Origin: Micromonospora sp. Llam0
GTDB lineage: Bacteria > Actinomycetota > Actinomycetes > Mycobacteriales > Micromonosporaceae
Assembly (NCBI RefSeq): GCF_003751085.1
Contig: NZ_RJJY01000001.1
Coordinates: 4,464,001-4,528,000, forward strand
Length of the DNA stretch: 64,000 nt
Reading direction: 5' to 3'
Shown in pieces: positions 17,950 through 25,405 of the stretch (positions are counted from its first letter, which is position 1; each line of letters begins with the position of its first letter). A program made the translations under genes and the position numbers. The notes below the pieces were generated by a model, which saw only the letters and a list, made by a program, of their open reading frames with translations, did no database searches and was not told the DNA's origin.

Positions 17950-18375
17950 TCAGGCAGCGGCGGGAGCGTGGGCCGAGGCCGGCTGCATGCCGGTGGCCCG
18001 CAGGGAGTACGCCATCCGCGCCCGGCACTGACCCGAGGCCCGGCACCGGTGCGAATCCACGTACGGGGTCAGGGTCAGCCCGTCGAACTCCACCGCCGGC
18101 GGATACCCCGGCACCGTCGACGACGGCGGCACCGGACGCTGCCCGGCAACGATCTTCACCTTGACCTCAGTGGACCGACCGAACTTGCCCGCCTCAGCGT
18201 CCAGATCCAACACACGGACCACCCAGACCCGCTCACCGGTCTCCTTGTCCCGCGCCTGGTTGTCCGCCTCGCCACGCCGGTCGAAGTCGACCTGAGCATC
18301 GACACCGAGGAACAGCGCACCGGCGGGGAACACGTACTCGAACGGGACCGGGACCTTGATCGACGCAGGAACCAC
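17950..18375 (-). CDS. pra: Pra, activator of replication, integration and excision
   Basis: 141 residues. The pattern VPVPFEYVFPAGALFLGVD, then ARDKETGERVWVVRVLDLD, KVKIVAGQRPVPP and VEFDGLTLTPYVD matches proteins annotated as the pSAM2 replication/integration/excision activator. The GTG start at 18375 has AGGAGG eight bases upstream. In pSAM2, Pra switches on rep, xis and int and is itself repressed by KorSA; korSA lies immediately upstream here. The C-terminal 25 residues (RMAYSLRATGMQPASAHAPAAA) are low complexity. Confidence 0.78.
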   Translation of the reverse strand: MVPASIKVPVPFEYVFPAGALFLGVDAQVDFDRRGEADNQARDKETGERVWVVRVLDLDAEAGKFGRSTEVKVKIVAGQRPVPPSSTVPGYPPAVEFDGLTLTPYVDSHRCRASGQCRARMAYSLRATGMQPASAHAPAAA

Positions 18376-18443
18376 GACGTAAGCCTCCTAGCTGGACCAG
18401 ATGTCCGCCTGACATCCGGTTGAGCTTACAAGTTACGTCAGCC

Positions 18444-18453
18444 TGTCAACACA
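18444..18453 (-). promoter_or_regulatory. TGTGTTGACA box before pra
   Basis: On the minus strand TGTGTTGACA lies about 70 bases before the pra start. A near copy, TGTCTTGACA, precedes korSA. The TTGACA could be a -35 hexamer, a KorSA operator half, or both. I found no convincing -10 at 17 bases. Confidence 0.4.
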
Positions 18454-18501
18454 AGCCAAGGTCGAAGTCTGATCATGCAGATGGTGAGAACGTTCGCCCA
18501 G

Positions 18502-19227
18502 TCAGGACAGCGGGTAGGTGTCCTCGATCTCGTGACGGCTACCGGGAAGCACCAGCACAGACGCCATGATCGGCTCACCCGACGCCCGATGCGCGGTGAT
18601 GACGACGCTGAACACCGACTCGTCCGCCGACACGTCAAGGGCGTCCGCCTCGTCCGCGCTGACCCGCCGCGTGGTCATCCGCTCGGTGGCGTAGTCCGCG
18701 CGCAGTCCCTTGTGTCGGGTGATGTGCTCGATCAAGCTACCGGCGATCGGCTCCGGCTTGACGATCTCTGTGCCCACGGCGATGTCGACCGGTACGAACG
18801 TCGAAATCAGGTCCACCGGGCCGAACTGTGACACCGTCCGGCGGCGCCGCTCGTAGACGGGTGTTCCGTCCGGGATGTTCAACGCCGCAGCGACACGCGG
18901 CGACGCCAGCACCGGCCCGACATGCAGGATCTCTGTTTCGGCGCTCTCATCCAGCTCGACCGCGTCCCGTGCGTACTGCGGCGAGGTGCGACCCGACGGC
19001 GGTCGGCCACGAACGAAGCTGCCCTTGCCCTGCTGCGACTCGATCCAGCCGTCCTGCTTCAGGATGCCGAGAGCTTTGAGGACGGTAGGACGGGAAACCC
19101 CGAACTCCGAGCACAACTGGTTCTCTGACGGCAGCACCGCGCCCGGCGCGTACGAGCCATTCTCGATGCGCTCCCGCAGCGTGTTCAACACGCGCAGGTA
19201 TTTCGGCGTCGGCACTTCGTACGCCAT
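18502..19227 (-). CDS. korSA: KorSA-type GntR/HutC repressor
   Basis: About 241 residues from ATG 19227 (MAYEVPTPKYLRVLNTLRER). It has an N-terminal GntR winged helix (PGAVLPSENQLCSEFGVSRPTVLKAL) and a C-terminal UTRA effector domain (from about residue 80; EPIMASVLVLPGSRHEIED at the end). In pSAM2 the homologue represses pra and keeps the element integrated. Upstream in-frame TTG/ATG codons would add up to seven residues. The palindromic TGTCAAGACA at 19257-19266 lies before it and may be an autoregulatory site. Confidence 0.85.
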   Translation of the reverse strand: MAYEVPTPKYLRVLNTLRERIENGSYAPGAVLPSENQLCSEFGVSRPTVLKALGILKQDGWIESQQGKGSFVRGRPPSGRTSPQYARDAVELDESAETEILHVGPVLASPRVAAALNIPDGTPVYERRRRTVSQFGPVDLISTFVPVDIAVGTEIVKPEPIAGSLIEHITRHKGLRADYATERMTTRRVSADEADALDVSADESVFSVVITAHRASGEPIMASVLVLPGSRHEIEDTYPLS

Positions 19228-19256
19228 CGCGGGCCACCCCACCATCAAAGATCACA

Positions 19257-19266
19257 TGTCAAGACA
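19257..19266 (-). promoter_or_regulatory. TGTCTTGACA palindrome-like box before korSA
   Basis: On the minus strand the sequence is TGTC-TT-GACA, an inverted repeat, 30 bases before the korSA start. It shares nine of ten bases with the box before pra. Confidence 0.45.
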
Positions 19267-19304
19267 GGAGCCTAGAGGCACGCAGCATGACGGGACAAGT
19301 ACAG

Positions 19305-19583
19305 TCAGCCGTTCGGCGTGCCCGGCCGGGACGACCCGCGCCACCAGCCGGACCAGGACCCCATTCGCTCGCCGATCAGTTCGGGGAACGTGGCACCCGG
19401 CCGCCGTCGAGGCAGCCGCCGGTAGCGGCCGAAGATTCGCAAGGCCGCCCGCCGCGCCGGACACGGACCTTCATGCCCGCATTCCAGACAGCGATCGTCG
19501 TTGACCGACGGAACGTGCAGATCGAGCAGAGCTTGCGCCGCCGCAAGCGCCTTCCGCGCGTCAGCAGACAGGTACGTTGTCAC
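19305..19583 (-). CDS. small Cys-containing AICE protein
   Basis: 92 residues with DDRCLECGHEGPCPARRAAL, a Cys-x2-Cys-x5-Cys cluster seen in many AICE accessory proteins, then a basic segment FGRYRRLPRRRPG. Function unknown. Its start overlaps the stop of the next upstream gene by ATGA, so the small genes 20337-19305 form one minus-strand unit. Confidence 0.6.
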   Translation of the reverse strand: MTTYLSADARKALAAAQALLDLHVPSVNDDRCLECGHEGPCPARRAALRIFGRYRRLPRRRPGATFPELIGERMGSWSGWWRGSSRPGTPNG

Positions 19584-19825
19584 GACTGCCCGCCGTCAGC
19601 GGTGAACATCGACGCCCGTACGAGGACCAAGGCGTGATCCCCGGACCGGCCGTCGTGCATCATCTTGACGCCTTCCAACCAAATCCACTCGTGACCCTCC
19701 GGACGGTTGGTCACCAGCCGCACCCCGGTCACCCAGATCGAAACCGGGCCGTCAGTCGGCCGAAACCGGTCTCGTGCAGTCAACCGGACCACGTCTCCCA
19801 GTCGCACCCGAAGATCAAACGCCAC
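19580..19825 (-). CDS. small AICE protein, SH3-like beta pattern
   Basis: 81 residues, mostly alternating hydrophobic strands (LRVRLGDVVRLTARDRF, GPVSIWVTGVRLV, GHEWIWLEGVKM, HALVLVRASMF). The W-x-W-hydrophobic-G core is shared with the product of the neighbouring gene upstream (HGWAWVTGYVLD), so the two may be duplicates. Function unknown. Confidence 0.6.
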   Translation of the reverse strand: MAFDLRVRLGDVVRLTARDRFRPTDGPVSIWVTGVRLVTNRPEGHEWIWLEGVKMMHDGRSGDHALVLVRASMFTADGGQS

Positions 19826-20111
19826 GGTTCCTCCTCACGACGTTCGCCGGCCGCACCGACACCGGCCTCAGCCCAGCCACCTGGACGAACACCTCACGCC
19901 TGTCCAGGGCTTGACCGGCACCGTCCAACACATATCCGGTGACCCATGCCCAGCCGTGGTATGTCGGGCGCTCGGACACCGAGATCACCCGCAGCACCAG
20001 CGCACGATCTCCGCCGAACTGCACCGACGCCCGGCCATCGATCAGCAGGACCGTCCCCGGCTTGATCCCGTCCGCCGTCACGGCTGGACGGGCACCGAGG
20101 CGAGCGGGCAT
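19815..20111 (-). CDS. small AICE protein, possible paralogue of its neighbour
   Basis: 98 residues (ADGIKPGTVLLIDGRASVQ, RALVLRVISVSERP, HGWAWVTGYVLDGAG, RREVFVQVAGL). Like the protein encoded downstream it has a small beta-barrel look with a W-x-W-V-x-G core. It overlaps that gene by 11 bases. Function unknown. Confidence 0.6.
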   Translation of the reverse strand: MPARLGARPAVTADGIKPGTVLLIDGRASVQFGGDRALVLRVISVSERPTYHGWAWVTGYVLDGAGQALDRREVFVQVAGLRPVSVRPANVVRRNRGV

Positions 20112-20169
20112 TCACGCGGCTGTCGTCGTCCCGTACAACCAGGCGCCAGCACTCGCCCCGGTGCCCAGC

Positions 20170-20337
20170 TCACGCGGCCGACCTCCCCGAGCCGGCGCAG
20201 TCCACACACGACCGACGCGCCAACGCGTGACCGCGACCCGCACCCCTGGCGACCGTCTGAAGGTCGGACCGTCGGGTGACGTACTTCCACCCGGAGCCGA
20301 CGCAGGAGGGGCAGTTGCTCGCGTTGTGCTCGATCAT
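20170..20337 (-). CDS. tiny DnaJ-zinc-finger-like protein
   Basis: 55 residues from ATG 20337 (MIEHNASNCPSCVGSGWKYV). Two CxxCxGxG motifs (CPSCVGSG and CVDCAGSG) match the DnaJ central zinc finger. Such small proteins recur as the first gene of AICE regulatory operons. It is read divergently from the XRE regulator with 84 bases between the starts. Confidence 0.6.
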   Translation of the reverse strand: MIEHNASNCPSCVGSGWKYVTRRSDLQTVARGAGRGHALARRSCVDCAGSGRSAA

Positions 20338-20344
20338 GAATACA

Positions 20345-20359
20345 GGTTGTGGCACAACC
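20345..20359. promoter_or_regulatory. GGTTGTGGCACAACC operator-like palindrome
   Basis: A perfect 7-1-7 inverted repeat in the divergent promoter between the DnaJ-finger gene and the XRE regulator. It is a good candidate for autoregulation by the XRE protein. The related promoter copy at 39026-39156 has lost this symmetry. Confidence 0.55.
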
Positions 20360-20421
20360 GGCCCATCAACCCGGAAAATCGTTCCGGGGTACCACAGCCA
20401 CAGCGCGGGAGGATCATCACC

Positions 20422-21651
20422 ATGCGCGGGATGAACACTTCACTCACCATCGGCGAACGCGTGGCCTGGTACCGGCGACGCCGTGGCCTCTCCCAAGAGG
20501 TCCTGGCCGGACTTGTCGGCCGTACGGCCGACTGGCTTGGCAAGGTCGAGAACAACCGGATCGACCTCGACCGCCTGTCAGTGATCAAGGCCCTCGCTGA
20601 CGTCCTTGACGTCGGACTCGGTGACCTCCTGGCCGAACCGACCCTGCTGGACTGGACAGGCGACAGCGGTACCAGCACCGTTCCCGCCCTACGGGCAGCG
20701 CTCACCGACTACCGCGCGGTCACCCAGCTCGTCGGGATCGGCAGCCGTGACGAGGCGCCCAACACGGCAGACCTCCGGACCGAGGTCGACGATCTGTGGA
20801 GCGCCTACCAGGGCTCCCGGTTCGGCTACGTCACCAGCGGCCTACCCGCGCTGATCAACAACGCACACGCGGCAGTCGACGAAAGCGACGGCGCCGACCA
20901 GGACCAAGCCCGCCAACTGCTCGGCCTCACCTACCAACTCGCCGCCACGCAACTCACCAAACTTGGAGAAGCCGACCTCGCGTGGATCGCCGCCGACCGC
21001 GGACTCACCGCCGTACGGCCCACCGGCGACCCCGTCATCATGGGTTCCCTGTTCCGCTCGGTGTCCCATGCACTGCACTCCACCGGCCGATACCGCGAAG
21101 CAGTCCGCCTCACCGAGGACGCAGCCGCCTACCTCGCCCCGCACGTTGGCACCACCGCAAGCCCGGCCCTGCTCTCCGTCTACGGCACGCTGCTTCTCGC
21201 CGGATCGATGGCCGCAGCCCGGTCCGATGACGCGAGCACCACCAGGACCTTCCTGACTGCCGCCGAGGAAGCCGCCGCCAGACTCGGAAACGACGCCAAC
21301 CACCTCTGGACAGCCTTCGGCCCCACCAACGTCGCCATCCACCGGGTAGCCACCGCCGCTGAACTCGGAGACATCCAGGTAGCCGTTGACCTCGGACCAC
21401 GCATCGACACCAGCGCACTACCAATGGAACGCCGGATACGCCACGCCCTGGAAGTCGCCCGCGCCCTCAGCTCCTGGAACCGCACCGACGAGGCGCAAGC
21501 CATCCTCCTCGATGCCGAGCAGATGGCACCCGAACAGGTCCGCCACCACTACCTCAGCCGGCAACTCGCCCTCACCTGGGTACGCCGGCAGCGCGGCAAG
21601 CCCTCGACCCAACTCGTCGGCCTCGCCCGACGGTTGAACGTGCTCGACTGA
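20422..21651 (+). CDS. XRE-family regulator with TPR-like C-terminal region
   Basis: About 409 residues from ATG 20422 (MRGMNTSLTIGERVAWYRRR); GGAGG lies nine bases upstream. The Xre/Cro HTH spans about 10-68 (LSQEVLAGLVGRTADWLGKVENNR). The rest is alpha-helical with repeats resembling the ligand-sensing TPR part of actinomycete regulators (QLLGLTYQLAATQLTKLGEAD). It stands at the switch between the minus-strand transfer genes and the plus-strand Nudix gene, and probably senses a signal controlling element activity. A further upstream open frame lacks any homology and overlaps minus-strand genes. Confidence 0.85.
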   Translation: MRGMNTSLTIGERVAWYRRRRGLSQEVLAGLVGRTADWLGKVENNRIDLDRLSVIKALADVLDVGLGDLLAEPTLLDWTGDSGTSTVPALRAALTDYRAVTQLVGIGSRDEAPNTADLRTEVDDLWSAYQGSRFGYVTSGLPALINNAHAAVDESDGADQDQARQLLGLTYQLAATQLTKLGEADLAWIAADRGLTAVRPTGDPVIMGSLFRSVSHALHSTGRYREAVRLTEDAAAYLAPHVGTTASPALLSVYGTLLLAGSMAAARSDDASTTRTFLTAAEEAAARLGNDANHLWTAFGPTNVAIHRVATAAELGDIQVAVDLGPRIDTSALPMERRIRHALEVARALSSWNRTDEAQAILLDAEQMAPEQVRHHYLSRQLALTWVRRQRGKPSTQLVGLARRLNVLD

Positions 21652-21675
21652 CCCACCCCGTCTACCCTGCCAAGG

Positions 21676-22137
21676 GTGACCGAGCCAGAGACACCGCCCA
21701 TGGCGACCCCACGCGTCGCCGCTGGCGCACTCTTCTTCGACGACGCCGGCCGTATCCTCCTCGTACGGCCCACCTACAAGAACCACTGGGACATCCCCGG
21801 CGGCTACGTCGAACCCGGCGAGTCACCCCGCGCCGCATGCGTGCGCGAGATACACGAGGAACTCGGCCTAGTGGTTGACGTGGGGCCACTCCTAGTCGTC
21901 GACTGGGCCCCAGCACCGACCGAAGGCGACAAAATCCTATTCGTATTTCACGGAAGCCGGAACTACAAGCTGAAGCCGGAGGACATACACTTTAACGATG
22001 GCGAAATTTCTGACCTATCCTGGGTTTCAGATGCAGACCTAGACTCACATGTCCCAGACCGACTCGCGAGACGAATACGAACCTCATTCAAGGCACACGC
22101 CGCCAACACTGCGATATACGCGGAGAACGGCGAGTAG
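21676..22137 (+). CDS. Nudix hydrolase, possible Pif-like exclusion factor
   Basis: 153 residues with a complete Nudix box, GGYVEPGESPRAACVREIHE followed by ELGL, near residues 42-65. It hydrolyses a nucleoside diphosphate linked to some other group; the substrate is not evident. The GTG start is 24 bases after the XRE stop, so the two are probably co-transcribed. In pSAM2 the Nudix protein Pif blocks redundant transfer between carriers, and this gene holds a comparable place, so a Pif-like role is a reasonable inference. Base composition drops in GC within the second half of this gene, marking the approach to foreign cargo. Confidence 0.85.
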   Translation: MTEPETPPMATPRVAAGALFFDDAGRILLVRPTYKNHWDIPGGYVEPGESPRAACVREIHEELGLVVDVGPLLVVDWAPAPTEGDKILFVFHGSRNYKLKPEDIHFNDGEISDLSWVSDADLDSHVPDRLARRIRTSFKAHAANTAIYAENGE

Positions 22138-22189
22138 GAAAGCCACATCAACCCCATCACAAACAAACAGAGAAGCCAAGAAGACGCAG

Positions 22190-23718
22190 ATGCGATTCAG
22201 GTCAATAAAGATCCAGAACTTTCGAAGCATTGAGAATTTCGAGATTGACAAACTCGGAGACCTTGTAGTAATCGCAGGACCCAACGGCTGCGGGAAGTCT
22301 TCAGTCCTAGACGCAATTCGCCTACTCAAGTCATCATACGGTGGCTACAAACCGAACGAATGGAAGAGCTGGTTTCAAGAATTCAACCTCGACATCAATA
22401 AGCCATGGTTCGCAGACCGCCTCCTACGTGATAGATCCAAGCCGCTACACATTTCAGCCTCTATCGAGCTTGCCAAAGCGGAGATCGACTTCATCCGGGC
22501 GAATCTAGTTGATCTAATCGCAGAGAAACTCTGGCGGGAAAGCCCTGGTCACCATATATCGGCAGCAACCGGGCGCTCGCTACCACAGGACCTCCGAGAG
22601 CAGCCGCGGATCATTCGTAGAGCGGAATCTCTTGCCGCTGACATGATGAACCAACTCTCCAGGCAGTCTCACGAGTTGGCACTAGAGGTCTCACCCAAGG
22701 GAAGCCTTATCCCCCTAGAGTCGCCAATCTTAGAGCTCGCCTTCGGGACCTACCTGCCGGCAAGTCTAGGAATATTCGAGTTTCAAAGCGCCTCCCGGAC
22801 CTACATACGCGAGAAACTAAACAACATCAGCCTTGATCTGCAATCAAATATTGATCGACAAAGAGATCAGACCCTTTACGATTCGCAAGCAAAATATCGG
22901 TCGATCAAAAGCCACCTCGTAACAGATTTCCTACACCGACTACTTTCGAAGGGTGGCGCGCAGGCAGACCGAAGCCCGAGTCTTAACGCCACCGTCACCG
23001 AGCTATTCCAGCAATTCTTCCCAAACAAGGTATACCTTGGCCCCGAGGTCGATCTCCATGGGTCGATTCAGTTTCCGGTACGACTTACCAACGGAGATTC
23101 GCACGATATCGACGAACTAAGTTCCGGCGAAAAAGAGATCGTGTACGGATACCTCCGACTGAAGTCGGCAGGACTAAAGAACTCCGTAATACTCGTCGAT
23201 GAGCCGGAGCTCCACCTGAACCCCGCGCTTCTCCGCCATCTCCCCGACTTCTATCACAAACACCTAGGCGTCGCAGAGAATAACCAGATATGGCTTATCA
23301 CACACTCAGACGTCATGCTCCGCCACTGCGCCGGGCATCCTAAGTACAGCGTCTTCTACATGTCAGATTCTTCACAGCCAAAGCCAACGCAAAATCAAGC
23401 AACGCCGGTGCTTCAAGATAGCGAGCTGGCAGAGGCGACGCGGGCGCTAGTCGGAGATCTTACAACTTATCGCCCCTACAGCAAGGTGGTAATTGTTGAG
23501 GGCGAGGGATTCGATACAGACGTCATATCGAGATTGTTCCCAGAGTTTGCACAGCAAGTGAACATCGGCGCCGCCGGAGACAAGAAGAAGGTAAGGGACC
23601 TAGCCTCGCACTTGCGGCGAGTCGCCCGGAGGCTTGGCCTTGGCGACCAGGTCTTCTCAATTTGCGACAAAGACTTCGACATAGGAATCAGCACCGGAGC
23701 CACCAAAGAGTACCACTG
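22190..23718 (+). pseudogene. PARIS-like AAA ATPase-DUF4435 fusion, N-terminal part (split by IS30)
   Basis: The ABC-type AAA ATPase half plus the start of a TOPRIM-like domain. Walker A GPNGCGKSS near residue 30, signature LSSGEKEI near 311, Walker B VILVDEPELHL near 335. The TOPRIM-like part follows: VVIVEGEGFD near 433 and CDKDFDIG near 490. A merged AAA15-type ATPase and DUF4435 nuclease is the architecture I associate with single-gene PARIS anti-phage systems. OLD-type nucleases are the alternative. The reading is cut at codon 510 by an IS30 element and continues at 24812. Removing the element and one 3-bp target copy gives an unbroken 703-residue protein. The gene is markedly lower in GC than its surroundings, a sign of recent acquisition. 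Confidence 0.75.
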
Positions 23719-24808
23719 GGCGGAGTCAAACGGTCATGGCGACACCCGGTAAAATGATCTTGGGTGTCGAGTGATTGGGTGGTAGATGAGCGGGTCTTCT
23801 CCGTTGACGGTTGAGGAGCGAGAAACGATCTCGCGGGAGTTGATCCGGGGCGGTGATTCGACGTCAGCTCGGGCCATCGGAAGGCTGCTCGAGCGGCACC
23901 ATTCGACGATCGCTCGGGAGATCGCGCGGAACGGCGGATCGTTGGATTACCGTGCGGTCGAGGCGCAGGCGCGTTGCGACGAGAATCGGCTACGGCCGAA
24001 GCCACGTAAGCTGGAATCTTCGCAGCGGTTGCATGACGCGGTCAACGACGGTTTCGCGGAGAAGTGGTCACCGCGGCAGATCGGCGAGAGGTTGCGTGTG
24101 GATCATCCTGATGACCCGGAGATGTGGGTGTCGCACGAGACCATCTACGAGTGCCTGTACCTCCAGGCGCGTGGGGAGCTGCGGACGCAGCTGAAGCTGG
24201 CTCTGCGGCGTGGTCGTACGCAGCGGGTGAACCGGTCGCGTCCTGCGGTGGCCAGGGGTTCTATCAAGGACATGGTGAACATCAGCGAGCGGCCGGTGGA
24301 GGCTGAGGACCGGGCCGTTCCCGGCTTCTGGGAGGGCGATCTGATTATCGGGAAGGGCAACAAGTCCCAGATCGCCACGCTGGTCGAGCGGACCACCCGT
24401 TTCGTCATGCTGGTGCGGATTCCGTTCGACCGTACCGCTGACCGGGTCGCTTTTCTGCTCGCGGCGAAGATGGAGACGTTGCCGGAGTTCATGCGTGGGA
24501 GTGTGACCTGGGATCAGGGGAAGGAGATGGCTCGGCACGCTGATTTCACGGTTCGCACGGGGATGCCGGTGTATTTCTGTGACCCGCACTCGCCGTGGCA
24601 GCGTGGGAGCAACGAGAACACGAATGGTCTGCTCCGGCAGTATTTCCCGAAGGGTACGGATCTTTCCTTGCACACTCAGGAGGATCTTGATAGAGTCGCC
24701 GCAGAGTTGAATGGCAGACCGCGTCAGACGTTGAACTGGCTGAAGCCGATCGAGGTTTTCAACGATCTGGTTAAGAATGCAGTGTCGCCATGATTACTTG
24801 ACTCCGCC
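23719..24808 (+). mobile_element. IS30-family insertion sequence
   Basis: The element is 1090 bp. Its ends are imperfect 27-bp inverted repeats: GGCGGAGTCAA, four differing bases, then TCATGGCGACAC. It is flanked by CTG at 23716-23718 and 24809-24811, a 3-bp duplication usual for IS30. It carries one intact transposase. Confidence 0.88.
23786..24793 (+). CDS. IS30-family transposase
   Basis: 335 residues. The N-terminal HTH (LTVEERETISRELIRGG, then ARAIGRLLERHHSTIAREIA) matches IS30 transposases. The DDE catalytic triad is visible as FWEGDLIIG, VTWDQGKEMA and GSNENTNGLLRQYFP. The reading is complete and ends inside the right inverted repeat. It is the only transposase besides the IS982-like one that appears fully intact here. 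Confidence 0.95.
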   Translation: MSGSSPLTVEERETISRELIRGGDSTSARAIGRLLERHHSTIAREIARNGGSLDYRAVEAQARCDENRLRPKPRKLESSQRLHDAVNDGFAEKWSPRQIGERLRVDHPDDPEMWVSHETIYECLYLQARGELRTQLKLALRRGRTQRVNRSRPAVARGSIKDMVNISERPVEAEDRAVPGFWEGDLIIGKGNKSQIATLVERTTRFVMLVRIPFDRTADRVAFLLAAKMETLPEFMRGSVTWDQGKEMARHADFTVRTGMPVYFCDPHSPWQRGSNENTNGLLRQYFPKGTDLSLHTQEDLDRVAAELNGRPRQTLNWLKPIEVFNDLVKNAVSP

Positions 24809-24811
24809 CTG

Positions 24812-25394
24812 GGACGTCTATCACATTGAAAACTACTTGCTTGAACCAAGGTATATCCCGGCCGCCCACCGAGCGCTACTCGGCACCCAGAGTAAGTACT
24901 CCAGCGAGGAGGAAGTGTTCGACGATCTTCTCAGGTGCGCCAAACAGAGCGTTGGAGTGATCACAGCAAAGAAGCTTCAAAGTCTCGTTAACAACCAAAT
25001 CGTCGATCAGATCAATATTGGAACCGACCCGCAAGCAGAGAATCCAGTACCTGCCTTACTGAGGTCGATTGAAGCATCAAGGTATCGCCTGTCAAGTAAG
25101 CTCGACGTCATCGGCCAATCTGCTTACCTCGAGCAAACCAGGGACTCAATTAGAGAAGACCTACTATCCAAAATCCGGGAGGGGAGTTGGATTTCAGAGT
25201 TTCCGGGAAGGAGCATTCTAACTCTTTTCACAAGAGACCGCGTTCCCCGCATTGCATATGAAGGATTCCGAAATGTAATTATCGACAAGATGGCCGAATC
25301 TGGACACCGACCACGGGGGATACAAATTGTCATCGAGCGAATCCTTGAAGAACCATCGGATATCCCCGATGACATTCCTAGGAAGTGGGCGTGA
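24812..25394 (+). pseudogene. PARIS-like fusion, C-terminal DUF4435/TOPRIM remainder
   Basis: This is the 3' third of the disrupted anti-phage gene. It starts DVYHIENYLLEPRYIP, whose ENYL motif is a hallmark of the DUF4435 fold, and ends ...DIPDDIPRKWA. Joined to 22190-23718 through TGG-GAC it keeps the frame exactly. The IS30 insertion falls between the DxD and ENYL motifs, so the nuclease domain is certainly broken. No own start with a ribosome site is visible. The low GC matches the first part. Confidence 0.75.
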
Positions 25395-25405
25395 CAGGCT
25401 GGAAG

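Noticed and set aside
19939..20421. N-terminal extension of the XRE regulator upstream of ATG 20422
   Set aside because: The extension overlaps three minus-strand small genes and the promoter, has no similarity to HTH regulators, and the ATG has a good ribosome site.
22190..25394. Gabija (GajA) or classic OLD nuclease
   Set aside because: The Asp-x-Asp plus ENYL arrangement after VEGEGFD looked more like DUF4435 than the GajA TOPRIM, and no GajB-like helicase gene follows. Kept as the alternative in the entry.
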